Shown here: positions 26,098 to 35,180 of the stretch, piece after piece | Layout of the letters: each line of letters starts with the position of its first letter | Numbering within the stretch: position 1 is the stretch's first letter | From: Acholeplasmataceae bacterium | Lineage (GTDB): Bacteria > Bacillota_I > Bacilli_A > Acholeplasmatales > Acholeplasmataceae | Reading direction: 5' to 3' | DNA length: 64,000 nt | Assembly: GCA_021108415.1 (NCBI GenBank) | Contig: JAIOQX010000002.1 | Span: 248,001 to 312,000, forward strand | The notes under the pieces: model-generated | The model's database searches: none | What the model saw: the letters and a program-made list of their open reading frames with translations, nothing else | What the model was told of the DNA's origin: nothing | Position numbers and translations under genes: made by a program

Positions 26098-27095
26098 GCT
26101 TTGGCTCTTTTGTAAAATTCAGGATAACGAACTTCTTCACCCAACTTTAATGCATTATTTATGACATACATTGGATCTCTTAACAATAATCTACCAAAAT
26201 ACACTAAATCACAAGATCCATCTTCTATAGCATGATCTGCTAAATCTAGATCTCTAATTAAGCCACCACCAATGGTGATGATATTTGTTTTTGAACGAAT
26301 AATCTTCGCAAATTCCAATTGATAACCCGGGAACAATTTTATTTCTTGTTCATCTACATTTCCACCACTAGATATATTAGCTACATCAAGTCCTAAAGGT
26401 TTTAACTCATTAATTAAATCAGCTATCCACTCTGGAGTAATGCCTTGATCAACATATTCAGATGCACTAAATCTTACACCTAAAGGTTTTTCTTCTGGCC
26501 ATACTTCTCTTACTGCTTTAACAACTTCCTTGATTAATAAAGTTCTTTCTCCATACGCATCTGTTCTCTTATTCGTATTTGGTGATAAGAACTCACATAA
26601 TAAATATCCATGTGCTGCATGGATTTCTAAATAATCGTAGCCAATTTCGTTAGCTCTTCGTGCTGCTTGTTTAAAATCATCGATGACTTTTTTAATATCT
26701 CTTAAAGTCATTTCTCTAGGCACGTTGTATCTCGGATTAAATTGGAGTGCAGTTGGTGCAATCGGTTTTTTATAAATTGCTTTTCTTCCAGCATGATTAA
26801 TTTGGATGCCCATTGCTCCACCATATTTATGAACTTCATCTACAATTACTCTTAAACCTGGTATGTGTGTATCACTCCAAATACCTAAATCGTTATTTGA
26901 GATACGACCATTTGGATGAATAGCTGTTGCTTCTTGAATGATTAATGCAATTTTCCCTATGGCTCTTGTAGCATAGTGCATGACGTGAAATCGATCTACT
27001 TCACCTGCCTTATTAGCCATGTACATGCACATTGGTGGAAGCACTGCTCTATTGTGTAATTTTAAATTTTTAATCTGTAATTCTTTGAATAACAT
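26094..27095 (-). CDS. old-yellow-enzyme family NADH:flavin oxidoreductase (NamA/YqjM-like)
   Basis: 333-residue TIM-barrel FMN enzyme. Visible: LHNRAVLPPMCMYMANKAG (15-33, FMN-binding start with the family PPM.), QEATAIHPNGRIS (54-66), QINHAGRKA (97-105), EIHAAHGYLLCEFLSPNTNKRTDAYG (about 158-183, catalytic and FMN-phosphate region) and GGGLI (near 273). Such enzymes reduce activated C=C bonds, often of toxic electrophiles. RBS AGGAGG; its promoter at 27129-27156 also serves the queH-like gene and perhaps the cassette behind it. Confidence 0.88.
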   Translation of the reverse strand: MLFKELQIKNLKLHNRAVLPPMCMYMANKAGEVDRFHVMHYATRAIGKIALIIQEATAIHPNGRISNNDLGIWSDTHIPGLRVIVDEVHKYGGAMGIQINHAGRKAIYKKPIAPTALQFNPRYNVPREMTLRDIKKVIDDFKQAARRANEIGYDYLEIHAAHGYLLCEFLSPNTNKRTDAYGERTLLIKEVVKAVREVWPEEKPLGVRFSASEYVDQGITPEWIADLINELKPLGLDVANISSGGNVDEQEIKLFPGYQLEFAKIIRSKTNIITIGGGLIRDLDLADHAIEDGSCDLVYFGRLLLRDPMYVINNALKLGEEVRYPEFYKRAKA

Positions 27096-27128
27096 GATAT
27101 CCTCCTGTGTAAGTCATATGATAGATAT

Positions 27129-27156
27129 ATTTTATCATGATTTTCTATCATATCAA
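27129..27156 (-). promoter_or_regulatory. promoter of OYE-queH operon
   Basis: -35 TTGATA (27151-27156), 16-base spacer, -10 TAAAAT (27129-27134) on the minus strand. Confidence 0.6.
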
Positions 27157-27171
27157 CTCATTTTTATACAA

Positions 27172-27549
27172 TTATTTAAACAAATCTTTATCAGGTATAT
27201 TTTTTTCGAGTTTTTCTTGTTTTTTGTTCAATTCTCTCCATTTATCTTTGATTTTTATTTGATTTGTCAAATCAAAAAATATATATCGCTGAATAAATAA
27301 TGCAGTAATTAATATCAATGGAATGACTGGAGTTCCTGGTCCAAACCAAAAAAGCATGACAACTGACCCAACACCAATTAACCAAGCATTACCAGTAAGT
27401 GTGCCAATAATAAAAAATAAGAGTGCCCATCCATGAAAAATCATATAAGAGATACCAAGTGAAATCATACCTCTTAATGTTTTCATTGTTTTAATAACTT
27501 CCCATACCATAATGAAAAAGGTTTTCCAGAATAATTTGAATTTTCTCAT
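27172..27549 (-). CDS. small membrane protein of unknown function
   Basis: About 125 residues. Two long hydrophobic segments (about 25-55 and 58-85 in this numbering) and an amphipathic, Lys-rich C-terminus. Not recognised. Start uncertain: no Shine-Dalgarno site precedes the ATG at 27549; a GTG at 27570 lies inside the hairpin of the preceding gene, so the shorter form is preferred. Low-level read-through from upstream is likely. Codon use is like the neighbours. Confidence 0.55.
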   Translation of the reverse strand: MRKFKLFWKTFFIMVWEVIKTMKTLRGMISLGISYMIFHGWALLFFIIGTLTGNAWLIGVGSVVMLFWFGPGTPVIPLILITALFIQRYIFFDLTNQIKIKDKWRELNKKQEKLEKNIPDKDLFK

Positions 27550-27556
27550 AAAGATT

Positions 27557-27587
27557 AAAAAAATAAACACTTATGTGTTTATTTTTT
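27557..27587 (-). terminator. terminator overlapping a stop codon
   Basis: AAAAAATAAACAC / GTGTTTATTTTTT with 4-base loop; T-run on the minus strand. The TAA stop of the upstream gene (27579-27581) lies in the stem. Confidence 0.75.
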
Positions 27588-27776
27588 GTGAACCTCTGGT
27601 TTTAAAATATGTTGATCAATTGCTTCTGGATAAGGAAAAGCTTCTTCCCGCATTCTTCTAAATAGAACATAAATTAAACCACGTTCTAAATCTATACGTG
27701 TAATAACGCCATAACCTTTTTCGTTTTCAACTTTAACTTTTTCACCAATTAAAAATGTTTCATTACTCCAAGCCAT
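27579..27776 (-). CDS. small SH3/KOW-like protein
   Basis: 65 residues: MAWSNETFLIGEKVKVENEKGYG. The pattern of short strands, GEKVKVENEKGYGVITRID then GLIYVLFRR, resembles a KOW/SH3-like beta-barrel like that at the N-terminus of CarD or in Tudor-type modules; no exact family is recognised. Start at 27776 chosen because AGAGG lies 8 bases before this ATG; an in-frame GTG three codons earlier is too close. Gene ends in a hairpin terminator. Confidence 0.55.
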   Translation of the reverse strand: MAWSNETFLIGEKVKVENEKGYGVITRIDLERGLIYVLFRRMREEAFPYPEAIDQHILKPEVHKK

Positions 27777-27826
27777 ATATTTCACCTCTTACTTTAACTA
27801 TTATAACATAACTTTTAATTTTTACC

Positions 27827-28891
27827 CTACTTTTTAGGTCGATAAGCTCTTAAGATTGATCCAATTAAATAAACTTTTTCTTCACTCTTTGATTCTTTTA
27901 AATATTTGAGTAAATGATAAACATCTTTTGGTGGATTTAAACTCATTAACGCAAGCAAATCACTTTGATGCAGTGGATGATCATAATCATGCACATTAGA
28001 TAATAATTTCAACCCATCTTTTTCATTTTTTCTCATAAACTTATAAAAATCGCTAATCACATCAGGAAGGGCTGTATAAAGATCTACACCTTTTCTATTT
28101 TCCATATCAAGTGCCATCTCATACATCTTAGAAACTTGAAGTTTTGAAATATATAAAATCACTCGATTCATCAATTGATCATCTTCATGCCAATCAATTA
28201 AGGTTTTAACTAAATTTGCTCGCCAAAAGAAACGATGCTTAGAATCTTTATTTAAGTGATATGTATCTCTAAATGATTTAACGATATCACTTAAATCATT
28301 TAGATTTAGTGTTTCATATAAAGTAAATAGTCTTTCAGGAATTTGTGTCTTGGTTTCATGATGCATTAAATATTCATAGATATCATTTAAGATGATTTCT
28401 TTTTCTTTTTCATAATTATCTAATAGTTCTCTAAAATTAACTTCTTTAACTTGAACTTCAACCTTATTTTTTAAATAGATATATGTATCATAGACTATTT
28501 TATCTTTAGTCATCGGTTCTGTCTTTAAAATTGAAAATCCAGTCCCTCCATCATAATAAGTTCTATGGGTAGGATGACCTACAATATCATTTCTAATATA
28601 TTTCAATTCATGCAAGATAGGATTTGAATTAATGTTGACATGATATTTATATTGGGTTAATCCAATTGCTAAATCATAGATTGCATCAATAGCCACAAAC
28701 AATCCTTGTAATAATCCAAAAACATCTAACAAAATTGCCCCCTTTTGAGTTTGTGGTTCATCAAGATATCTTTTGATCATTAAATCAACATTTTCAATCA
28801 TTTCAAATGAACTTAAAGCTCTATAGGTATGACTATTTTTTTTATCCATATTCAATTGATTCACATACGCTTTAAGCTTTATAATACTCAT
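27827..28891 (-). CDS. hypothetical protein with HEPN-like RNxxxxH motif
   Basis: 354 residues, mainly helical, no named family recognised. Near the N-terminus the segment FGLLQGLFVAIDAIYDLAIGL (57-77) is followed by ELKYIRNDIVGHPTHR (95-110), giving Arg100-Asn101...His106. This fits the R-x4-6-H pattern with a polar first residue that marks HEPN ribonucleases and related proteins. The rest (about 130-354) is a long helical region. The start overlaps the stop of the GGDEF/EAL-like gene by 4 bases (ATGA), so they are translated together and probably work together. HEPN assignment is a motif-based inference. Confidence 0.55.
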   Translation of the reverse strand: MSIIKLKAYVNQLNMDKKNSHTYRALSSFEMIENVDLMIKRYLDEPQTQKGAILLDVFGLLQGLFVAIDAIYDLAIGLTQYKYHVNINSNPILHELKYIRNDIVGHPTHRTYYDGGTGFSILKTEPMTKDKIVYDTYIYLKNKVEVQVKEVNFRELLDNYEKEKEIILNDIYEYLMHHETKTQIPERLFTLYETLNLNDLSDIVKSFRDTYHLNKDSKHRFFWRANLVKTLIDWHEDDQLMNRVILYISKLQVSKMYEMALDMENRKGVDLYTALPDVISDFYKFMRKNEKDGLKLLSNVHDYDHPLHQSDLLALMSLNPPKDVYHLLKYLKESKSEEKVYLIGSILRAYRPKK

Positions 28892-31887
28892 ACGGATTCC
28901 TTTATCTTTCTAATTAAAACTGGTGCTGGAATTTCTTTATACAAACTACCTTCAATATAATTAATACCCAATCGCTCTAACATTTCTTTTTGATCTTTGG
29001 TCTTTACGTTTCTAACGACGAGTGCCATATGATATGATTCAAGCATAATTTTCATTTGGCTGATATAGCTTTGCCATTTCATACTATCTTTTTTCATATC
29101 AATATGAAGTGCATGAAAAGGGTAATTTAAAGCCATATCCACAGATGTTGTATCAAGACTTATACTATGGTCGATTAACTCTTGAATCTGTGTTGCATAG
29201 TGATTTGGACGAAGATCCATATCACATTTTAATCTTAAAAACTCATATGGAATACGACGTTCTTTTAATGTGCCTAACAAAAATGAATTAAACTTAGGAT
29301 CAAGGAAAGTTTGTTTAGAAATTGGTATGGTAATTTTAATCAAACGTTCTGTTTGTTTTTCTAGTTCACTTAAAAAATCACAGACCTGTTCAATATGGAA
29401 GTGCTCTAAATCGACTAAGCGATTTCTTTTTTCTGCAATCTTTAATAAATACTTTGTATCAATAGCTAGATTAGTCAAAATAATTTCACTTTCATATTGC
29501 CAAACAAAGTTCTTCTTTAAGTCAATCATTTGATTAAAAAGCAGTCCTATATTTTTTTCTTCAATAGCAACATTTAAATGATCCATAACTTGTTGTTCAA
29601 ACAGTTCATCTTCATAATCGCGATAGACAAAATATGCATATTTAATATCTTCTTCTCTTTTCGCTTTTTGGACAGATATGTCTAAAAATTTATAAAGCTT
29701 ATCTTTATCTTTTTCAACTGTAACAACAGGATATCTAATAATACCCATATATGCGCTAAATTTTTCATACGCAAGGACTTTAGATGTATAAGACTCAATA
29801 TGCTTATAATAATCTTTAACGACCTTAGAGGTTGCTCTAATGTCATTAAATGGAAGGATCACAAAGATTTGATTAAAATCAAATCGGTATGTTATCCCTT
29901 CAGAGAAAAATTTCTTTGTGACTTGCGCAAACTCTTTGAAATACTTAGTACTTTCATCATTTCCATAGATATGTTTTAGACTCATATCTAATTCAATAAG
30001 ATACAGACTTACTTTCTGTTCAAGTGCTTCATCAATTTCTTGGTTTAATGCATAGAGATTAGAAAGATTTGTTTCTGGATCAATAGTTGCTTGATCCACT
30101 AATTGTTTGGCTTGTTTAACATCTTCTGTTTGATCAAAAAATAAACTCATAATATAGACCTCATCTCCTACTTTTAAACTATAAAGCTTTTCTAAGATGT
30201 GTCGCTCTTGATATGTGTAAACAATATGACGTTCTTCATTTGGATGGATAAATAAATATGATATTAAATCTTTATAAGGGTTAACAAACTCATATGACAT
30301 ATCTCTTAAAAACAACTCAAGATGATGATGTTGATCAATATGGAAGAGATCACGAGCAGGATCGTTATAAGTTGATCTGCTTTCTGTTAATTCTCGATAA
30401 CACATGATTGGCGAGTTTAATACATTTGCGTAAAATTTGTTTTCATATTTAATACGACTGATATTCTTTTCATCAACAATATGCGTAAAGATAATTGCGG
30501 ATATTAATTTAAACAAATCATAATATGTTTGAGGATCTTTAATTTCTTCATCCAAATGGATGACAAATACACCTAAATCAAAAATAGGAAATGCATAAAT
30601 AAATGAAATATCTTCTGTGTAATCTTTTTGTGTGATAACATTTTTTGTCCATTTAATAGTCTTTGTGGACTCATAAATTTCATCACCCGTATACATCACG
30701 TGTTCGATTAATGTATCTAATGTGTCTTGTTTTTGAATGGTTTTATCGTATAATCTCTCTTTTTTATAATGGAAAAAGTTGGTTTCATCTTGATCAAGAT
30801 AAACCACATATTCTTTTGGCATGATAAACGTATCAAGATGAATAAAGAATAATCTAAAGAATTCCCTTAAACTCAATTTTTCATCTAGTGTATGTGAATA
30901 TTCGATTAAATCATGACTGATTTCTAAAAATCTTAAGATATGCGTTGATTTTAATCTTGGTTCTTCTTTCTTTTCAATGATGACGACATCTTGATTTTTA
31001 GCATCACTTTTAACTTCTTCTTGTTTGTTTAATTTATCGATGACTTTAGTAATCTTTTTTAATTTTGATTTGTAAATATCAATCGATGGTTTATGATCTA
31101 GTTTTGTATATAAATCTACGATTAATTCATAAGCTTGTTTGCGATAAGTTTCGTTTTGCGCATCAATTAATTCTTCATATTCTGCTTCTAAAATTGAAGC
31201 TTTGTGCAAATCATCTTGTTTAAGATAAATCTCTAAGAGTTTTAAAATAAGTTTTTCGTCATCTTTATGCAATACATGTTCATTATATGCTTTCGTTTTT
31301 GCTTCATCTAGGCGATTAAGCTTAATGAGCAAATAAAGTTCATCTATAAAATATAGCGTCTTTAAATCATAATTATAAAGTTCATATAAACTATTTAAAG
31401 CCATTTCATATTGTGCATCGTTTTTATAGATCATAAAGACTTCTTCTAGACAAAATATTTTAATATCATCAGGAATCATATCTTGTAAGATTTTTAACAA
31501 ATCTTCAAGATAAGGTTCATTTAGTGCTTTTTTTAATTTAATATCATCTAATAGTCCTAAATACTGCTTAATGATAGGCAAAACTTCTTTTCTTGTTAGA
31601 ATGTATTTCTTTGCTTCATCTAGTTTATGTAGTTCTATAGATGCATCAATCATATGAACGAGTATCTTTTCATAATACATGGTTTCACTTTGTGTTTTTA
31701 TTTCTTCTAAAACTGATTTAGCTTCTTCATAGACAATGTCAAAAAGAGATAGGTGTATCGCTATCTCAAAATAATAATTGTATGCAGCTTGATAGTCAAG
31801 TTGTGTTAAAGATTGATTTAGATAATCTTTAATAATTGAAAGACTATGTGGCTGTTTTGGAAGTTTTAAAACATCCGCTAGGCGCAT
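28888..31887 (-). CDS. TPR-sensor protein with degenerate GGDEF and EAL domains
   Basis: 999 residues. N-terminal third (to about 280) is helical TPR-like repeats (alternating Leu/Tyr helices such as YYFEIAIHLSLFDIVYEEA); a GAF-like sensor region follows (about 310-590). A GGDEF-like domain begins near 600 (DPETNLSNLYALNQEID), but where GGDEF should be the sequence is RFDFNQIF (about 667-674). An EAL-like domain follows with YESEI in place of the EAL (near 797) and ends in IEGSLYKEIPAPVLI. Both active sites are lost, so it is more likely a receptor or scaffold than a cyclic-di-GMP enzyme. Four bases behind the choline-kinase-like gene, overlapping the next gene. Confidence 0.7.
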   Translation of the reverse strand: MRLADVLKLPKQPHSLSIIKDYLNQSLTQLDYQAAYNYYFEIAIHLSLFDIVYEEAKSVLEEIKTQSETMYYEKILVHMIDASIELHKLDEAKKYILTRKEVLPIIKQYLGLLDDIKLKKALNEPYLEDLLKILQDMIPDDIKIFCLEEVFMIYKNDAQYEMALNSLYELYNYDLKTLYFIDELYLLIKLNRLDEAKTKAYNEHVLHKDDEKLILKLLEIYLKQDDLHKASILEAEYEELIDAQNETYRKQAYELIVDLYTKLDHKPSIDIYKSKLKKITKVIDKLNKQEEVKSDAKNQDVVIIEKKEEPRLKSTHILRFLEISHDLIEYSHTLDEKLSLREFFRLFFIHLDTFIMPKEYVVYLDQDETNFFHYKKERLYDKTIQKQDTLDTLIEHVMYTGDEIYESTKTIKWTKNVITQKDYTEDISFIYAFPIFDLGVFVIHLDEEIKDPQTYYDLFKLISAIIFTHIVDEKNISRIKYENKFYANVLNSPIMCYRELTESRSTYNDPARDLFHIDQHHHLELFLRDMSYEFVNPYKDLISYLFIHPNEERHIVYTYQERHILEKLYSLKVGDEVYIMSLFFDQTEDVKQAKQLVDQATIDPETNLSNLYALNQEIDEALEQKVSLYLIELDMSLKHIYGNDESTKYFKEFAQVTKKFFSEGITYRFDFNQIFVILPFNDIRATSKVVKDYYKHIESYTSKVLAYEKFSAYMGIIRYPVVTVEKDKDKLYKFLDISVQKAKREEDIKYAYFVYRDYEDELFEQQVMDHLNVAIEEKNIGLLFNQMIDLKKNFVWQYESEIILTNLAIDTKYLLKIAEKRNRLVDLEHFHIEQVCDFLSELEKQTERLIKITIPISKQTFLDPKFNSFLLGTLKERRIPYEFLRLKCDMDLRPNHYATQIQELIDHSISLDTTSVDMALNYPFHALHIDMKKDSMKWQSYISQMKIMLESYHMALVVRNVKTKDQKEMLERLGINYIEGSLYKEIPAPVLIRKIKESV

Positions 31888-31891
31888 CTAA

Positions 31892-32767
31892 TCATCCCTT
31901 AGTTATTTCTTTGTATAAAGTGTCTGCTAGGTTTAGATATTTAATGGATAAAGCTTTAAAATCAAAATGAAGGACTTCTGATAGACCCACCATTTCTTTT
32001 CTTAATGCCACTTGGTGCCACTGGAGGGCTTGAAACATTCTATAAAACCGAACCATGTCTTGTTCTGTCTTAGTTGCTTTTTTCTCTAGGTAGACATCTA
32101 ATAATTCTAATGCATCTTCAAACTTTACATTTCCAAAGCTTGCAATATCATAATAGAATTCATTTAGACCTGCATATTCCCAATCTAGAAGATAAACTTG
32201 ATCTTCTGCAATCACGATATTTGATCGTTGCGCATCATTGTGACAAAAGACTTTTGGCATATGTAATCTTTCGTTTAAATATATGTTAATCCATTTATCT
32301 TTAAGATCTAAATATAAATCAGATCGTTGATCTGTATATGTTTCATATAAATTTAGGCGTTCAATCAATCCATAATCTGATTCTGGTGATATATCAGAAT
32401 GATGTAGTTTTTTTAATGTTTGAGCTACATCTTCTAAATATGGATGATAGTCGATTGTAGATAAAACAGTACCTTCGACATATTTCGCTGCTTTTTCACC
32501 TGTTTTTTCATCAAAATATACCGTTTCATTGTTAATATGAAGCGGAACAATTCTTTTTAAATTCTCATGCTCTGATTGTCTAGAGACAAATAGATTACCA
32601 TCTTTGCCTATGACTCTATATGTATATAATACATTATCGATTTCAATGACATAAGTTAAGTGACTCATACCACCTAAGCATCTAAATTTTACTTTTACAT
32701 CTTCTAATTTTACCTTAAAGGCTTTTGCTGCTTTTTCTTGTATCAGTTTTTCGTTTTGATCAATCAT
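31892..32767 (-). CDS. choline/ethanolamine kinase-like phosphotransferase
   Basis: 291 residues of the APH/choline kinase fold. The Brenner-type catalytic motif is visible as FCHNDAQRSNIV (about 173-184) and the metal-binding motif as LLDWEYAGLNEFYYDIASF (about 193-211), matching LicA/choline kinases with D-W-E. The N-terminal lobe has GGMSHLTYVIEIDNVLYTYRV. Substrate could be choline, ethanolamine or another alcohol; context gives no answer. Overlaps the phosphodiesterase gene stop by 4 bases; ends with TGA four bases before the next start. Confidence 0.8.
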   Translation of the reverse strand: MIDQNEKLIQEKAAKAFKVKLEDVKVKFRCLGGMSHLTYVIEIDNVLYTYRVIGKDGNLFVSRQSEHENLKRIVPLHINNETVYFDEKTGEKAAKYVEGTVLSTIDYHPYLEDVAQTLKKLHHSDISPESDYGLIERLNLYETYTDQRSDLYLDLKDKWINIYLNERLHMPKVFCHNDAQRSNIVIAEDQVYLLDWEYAGLNEFYYDIASFGNVKFEDALELLDVYLEKKATKTEQDMVRFYRMFQALQWHQVALRKEMVGLSEVLHFDFKALSIKYLNLADTLYKEITKG

Positions 32768-33204
32768 AATGTATAAAAGGTGATTTGACCATCATCATAA
32801 ATTGCATAGCTTTTATGATAATCACCCAACGCTCCTGGATTCAATATAGTTATTTGTTGGTCTTCTTTTAAAAATTGTTGATGTGTATGGCCAAATATAA
32901 CCAAACTTGCATCATGCAGTTGTGCATTTAATAATAGTTTTCCTAATCCAAATTTAACATGTTCTTTATGTCCATGTGTTAAGTATATTTTAACACCATT
33001 TAGATCAAGTGCTCGATATAATGGTTCAGATGAGAAAAAATCATTATTTCCTTTGACTAAAATGATATGATATTTCTCATAAATGTTTGGATCTAAACAG
33101 ATATCACCTGCATTTAAATGATAATCAACATCTTTATGTTTTTTTACAACTTCCTTTAATCTTTCTTCATTTCCGTGGATATCACTTGTGATTAATAATT
33201 TCAT
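32764..33204 (-). CDS. YfcE/MJ0936-type metallophosphoesterase
   Basis: 146 residues of the calcineurin-like superfamily. Metal ligands visible: TSDIHGNEERL (D-x-H, near residue 8), AGDI (near 36), KGNNDFF (GNND, near 59), YLTHGHKEH (near 82) and FGHTHQQF (near 108). Predicted phosphodiesterase with two metal ions; small cytosolic enzymes of this type act on diverse substrates. Start at 33204 (ATG) chosen: AGGAGG lies 6 bases before it, inside the end of rdgB, which it overlaps. Confidence 0.85.
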   Translation of the reverse strand: MKLLITSDIHGNEERLKEVVKKHKDVDYHLNAGDICLDPNIYEKYHIILVKGNNDFFSSEPLYRALDLNGVKIYLTHGHKEHVKFGLGKLLLNAQLHDASLVIFGHTHQQFLKEDQQITILNPGALGDYHKSYAIYDDGQITFYTL

Positions 33205-33769
33205 CAAGATCCTCCTTAACTTTTTTTAATGCAAGTGCACGATGTGAAATCTCATTTTTAATGAGATGTCCCAGTTCTGCAAATGATTGATTATATCCTT
33301 TTGGATAAAATATAGGATCATATCCAAAAGCATCTATTTGTTTTAATTCATGTCCAATGGTTCCATAAACTACGCCTTGATATGTTTTATAACTGCAATC
33401 TGGATAATATAGAGCGACTACTGACATAAAATGAGCATCTCTATTTTCAATTCCTTTTAGTTCATTTAATAGTTTAACATTATTGTCATAATCATTTCCA
33501 CCAGCATAGCGTTTAGAATGAACTCCTGGTCTACCATTTAGATAATCAACTGCTAATCCTGAGTCATCACTGATAGCTGGCATTCTATATTTTTTGGCAA
33601 AATATTTAGCTTTTAGAATTGCATTTTTTGTAAATGTGTTTTCAGTTTCTTCAACTTCATCATGGTCATTTAGCTCTTTTAATGATACTAAATGAATTGG
33701 TGTAGATTCAAAGATTTGCATAAACTCTTTGATCTTATGAACGTTATGGCTAGCAATTAAGATTTTCAT
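33182..33769 (-). CDS. rdgB: XTP/dITP diphosphatase (RdgB/HAM1)
   Basis: House-cleaning enzyme that hydrolyses ITP, dITP and XTP to monophosphates and keeps deaminated bases out of nucleic acids. About 195 residues, normal length. Family marks: ILIASHNVHKIKEF (substrate loop, 3-16), EVEETENTFTKNAILKAKYFAKK (45-67), AISDDSGLAVDYLNGRPGVHSKRYAG (70-95, catalytic Asp) and FGYDPIFYPKGYNQSFAEL near 150. GAGG lies 8 bases before the ATG at 33769; a preceding ATG at 33772 is also possible. First gene of the operon that runs to the HEPN-like protein. Confidence 0.92.
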   Translation of the reverse strand: MKILIASHNVHKIKEFMQIFESTPIHLVSLKELNDHDEVEETENTFTKNAILKAKYFAKKYRMPAISDDSGLAVDYLNGRPGVHSKRYAGGNDYDNNVKLLNELKGIENRDAHFMSVVALYYPDCSYKTYQGVVYGTIGHELKQIDAFGYDPIFYPKGYNQSFAELGHLIKNEISHRALALKKVKEDLDEIINHK

Positions 33770-33872
33770 CATATACACCTCATCTATAAGCTTACTTATA
33801 TATTATCACATTTTTTATCACAAACGTATGAATTAAAGCCATTTTACGTTATAATGGTTTTGGGTGAGTAAA

Positions 33873-35054
33873 ATGAATGATAATAATGAAATAATAGAAT
33901 TTGAAGATTTATTTAAAGAAGAAATAAAACAAAGAAATGAACCACCAAAACCTGAAGACAAAAAAAATTATGTATATGCAATTTTGTCTTATATTTTGGT
34001 GATGTTTGTATTAAACGCATTACTACTTACTGCGTTTCAAAGTATTCCTGGTGCAATTAAAACTTATACAAAAGATGAGATTGTTTTAGAAGAATTATTA
34101 AATGACGTCTCAGGTATAACCTTAATGGAGCCAGCTGTATATGAGCAATATCGTGATGAGTATGATGCTTATTTAGATGTATTAGGTACTGCAACATCAG
34201 GTATATATGAGCACTATATTATTTATAATGCTTCAAATACATATGTTGATGAGCTTTTAGCCATATGGAATGTCGATCATACTGAAGTCATCGGATATGA
34301 TGAGACGGTATTTTACTCAATTTATGCTGATGAGAGTATCGGTTTAAATTATTGGGATGCTGATGAGACTTTAGAAATCACCAGATATCAAACAGATGAA
34401 CAAACACTACCTTCATATTTTTTGACTGTTGATGTTGAGTTTATTGATTATACCGGTTCAAGTCTAGCTCCATTTTATGCATCATTGTATCAATTTTTAA
34501 TTTATTTAGTATTAATTTTATTATTACTTAAATTCTTGTTAAAGGATTTAAAATATGATTTTAAACGCTTTAAATTGGTTAAAAATCAATGGGCAGTCAT
34601 TATCATAACAGGTTATTTATATGTTGTATTAGGAAATTATCTATCTAGTTTAATATCAACTTTATTAAGTAATGCTTTATCTATACCAATAAGTGAGTCT
34701 GTCAATCAAATGAGTATCGTTAGAATGCTAAATTCTAATGGCGTGGTCTTTATTGTTTTATCTGCAGTATTTATAGGACCAATTGTTGAAGAACTTATTT
34801 TTAGAAAATCTATTTTTGGACTTATAAAAAATCAACATGTAGCACTTGCAGTCTCAACTATTGTTTTTGGAGCAATTCATTTAACAGCTGAAGCTTCTCT
34901 TTCAGCAGCCCTTATCAATGGTGTAAGCTATTTTACAATGGGTTTAATTTTCGGTTATATTTATCTTAAAAATGATAAAAATATCATGGCTCCAATTGTT
35001 GTTCATATCTTGGTAAACTTAATTAGTGTAGTCGCAAGTATTTTCTTATTTTAA
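33873..35054 (+). CDS. CPBP-family membrane protease, first paralogue
   Basis: 393 residues, multi-pass. The CPBP (CAAX protease/bacteriocin-processing) active-site motifs are visible in the C-terminal half: EELIFR (near 305), FGAIHLTAE (near 334) and HILVNL (near 383), the Glu-Glu-x3-Arg / F-x3-His / His-x3-Asn set. The N-terminal half has a cytoplasmic Glu-rich head, one helix and a long extracytoplasmic loop. Substrate unknown. Start at 33873, preceded by GGGTGAG at 4 bases; a GTG at 33864 lies within this site. Clear paralogue of the gene at 35769. Confidence 0.85.
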   Translation: MNDNNEIIEFEDLFKEEIKQRNEPPKPEDKKNYVYAILSYILVMFVLNALLLTAFQSIPGAIKTYTKDEIVLEELLNDVSGITLMEPAVYEQYRDEYDAYLDVLGTATSGIYEHYIIYNASNTYVDELLAIWNVDHTEVIGYDETVFYSIYADESIGLNYWDADETLEITRYQTDEQTLPSYFLTVDVEFIDYTGSSLAPFYASLYQFLIYLVLILLLLKFLLKDLKYDFKRFKLVKNQWAVIIITGYLYVVLGNYLSSLISTLLSNALSIPISESVNQMSIVRMLNSNGVVFIVLSAVFIGPIVEELIFRKSIFGLIKNQHVALAVSTIVFGAIHLTAEASLSAALINGVSYFTMGLIFGYIYLKNDKNIMAPIVVHILVNLISVVASIFLF

Positions 35055-35062
35055 TATAAATC

Positions 35063-35105
35063 AAAAAGATATAAGTTAAACAATAAAAACTTATGTCTTT
35101 TTTTT
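35063..35105 (+). terminator. terminator of first CPBP gene
   Basis: AAAAAGATATAAGTT / AACTTATGTCTTTTT with one mismatch and a T-run on the plus strand. Confidence 0.8.
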
Positions 35106-35116
35106 GTAAATAATAA

Positions 35117-35144
35117 TTGACATATGTCAATAAAGTGTTACAAT
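35117..35144 (+). promoter_or_regulatory. promoter of UPF0251 gene with perfect palindrome over -35
   Basis: -35 TTGACA (35117-35122), 16-base spacer, -10 TACAAT (35139-35144). The -35 is the left half of a perfect 14-base palindrome TTGACATATGTCAA (35117-35130), a likely operator, perhaps for the UPF0251 protein itself. Confidence 0.7.
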
Positions 35145-35180
35145 ATAAGTAGTTAAAAACGAAAAGGGAGGACAATTTAT

